DNA of 6,689 bases from SAR324 cluster bacterium (GTDB taxonomy: Bacteria; SAR324; JACQKK01), in contig JAPUJL010000546.1 in NCBI GenBank assembly GCA_027296185.1, positions 1-6,689 of the forward strand, given 5' to 3'. A model generated the notes under the pieces. That model did no database searches, was not told the DNA's origin, and saw only the letters and a list, made by a program, of their open reading frames with translations. Below are positions 6,522 through 6,689 of the stretch, one piece after another (the stretch's first letter is position 1; each line of letters starts with the position of its first letter). A program made the position numbers and the translations under genes.

Positions 6522-6548
6522 GAGCCTTCGGTGCCCCAGCGAAGGCTC
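6522..6548. other. Perfect inverted repeat in the hyuA leader
   Basis: GAGCCTTCG (6522-6530) and CGAAGGCTC (6540-6548) are exact 9-base complements around a 9-base loop. If the promoter lies to the right, the hairpin would form in the 5' leader, about 67 bases before the hyuA start. No T-run follows it on either strand. It may be a regulator binding site, a leader hairpin, the end of an upstream gene, or chance. Confidence 0.4.
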
Positions 6549-6689
6549 AGCGGTAGCCGCGTCCGCCCTCCCCCGGTTCCGCCGGCCGTTCCGCTCACGC
6601 GACCGGTCTGCCGTATTCTGCTGCCGCGGCCGGTCCGCCGCGGAGGCCATCGCGGCCCCGGAGTCCGCGAATTCGGCCTCCCGGGTCGA

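Larger units (their letters stand above)
6455..6689 (-). promoter_or_regulatory. Upstream region of hyuA, no gene supported
   Basis: These 235 bases hold no reading frame with recognisable protein features; frames that cross it give Arg/Gly-rich low-complexity translations typical of GC-rich noncoding or antisense sequence. Apart from the inverted repeat and the ribosome-binding site I see no convincing promoter boxes. The promoter may lie here or beyond the right edge. Confidence 0.35.

Noticed and set aside
6522..6539. Sigma-54 promoter (GG-N10-GC) for hyuA
   Set aside because: The minus strand has a GG and GC at the right distance, but the surrounding bases do not match TGGCAC and TTGC; this is likely chance in GC-rich sequence.
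5936..6556. Plus-strand ORF of 206 codons over the hyuA start
   Set aside because: It is antisense to the most conserved part of hyuA and has no protein features.
6455..6598. N-terminal extension of HyuA by 48 residues from ATG 6598
   Set aside because: The added residues are low-complexity Gly/Arg/Ser, while ATG 6454 has a good ribosome-binding site and the usual distance to GIDVGGTFTD.
6366..6650. Minus-strand ORF of 94 codons upstream of and overlapping hyuA
   Set aside because: It overlaps the hyuA start out of frame; the translation is Arg/Gly-rich with no signal or domain.

Overview
The window is GC-rich (well over 60% G+C by eye) bacterial DNA carrying three genes, all read leftwards (minus strand), with little intergenic space. 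Codon use and GC content fit a high-GC proteobacterium or similar bacterium, but nothing here fixes the taxon. No rRNA, tRNA, mobile element or CRISPR array was seen.

Right to left, in order of transcription: (1) a short leader at 6455-6689 with no supported gene and a perfect 9-bp inverted repeat; (2) a hyuA-type ATPase subunit (4376-6454) of the N-methylhydantoinase / 5-oxoprolinase / acetone carboxylase beta superfamily; (3) a hyuB-type subunit (1984-4383), which overlaps hyuA by 8 bases and carries an unusual N-terminal extension of about 200 residues; (4) an 89-base gap with an inverted repeat; (5) a flotillin-like SPFH membrane protein (1894 to beyond base 1) whose 3' end lies outside the window. 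This last gene is open at the left edge, so a listing of complete ORFs would miss it and show only its antisense shadow.

HyuA and HyuB families work as a complex. HyuA uses ATP to activate a carbonyl or amide oxygen, and HyuB completes the ring opening or carboxylation at a metal site. The pair here is therefore probably an ATP-dependent amidohydrolase or carboxylase, but the substrate cannot be read from sequence. No acetone carboxylase gamma gene follows hyuB; the flotillin-like gene takes that place.

The two most unusual things are in the proteins. The flotillin-like protein has a greatly enlarged coiled coil with nested repeats: an ungapped 200-residue (600-bp) tandem duplication, and inside it 29-residue (87-bp) repeats centred on an ERDRQIALVGK-like motif. 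HyuB has an N-terminal module that resembles a Rad52-like or dsRBD-like alpha-beta fold, joined to the enzyme by a Pro/Ala-rich linker.
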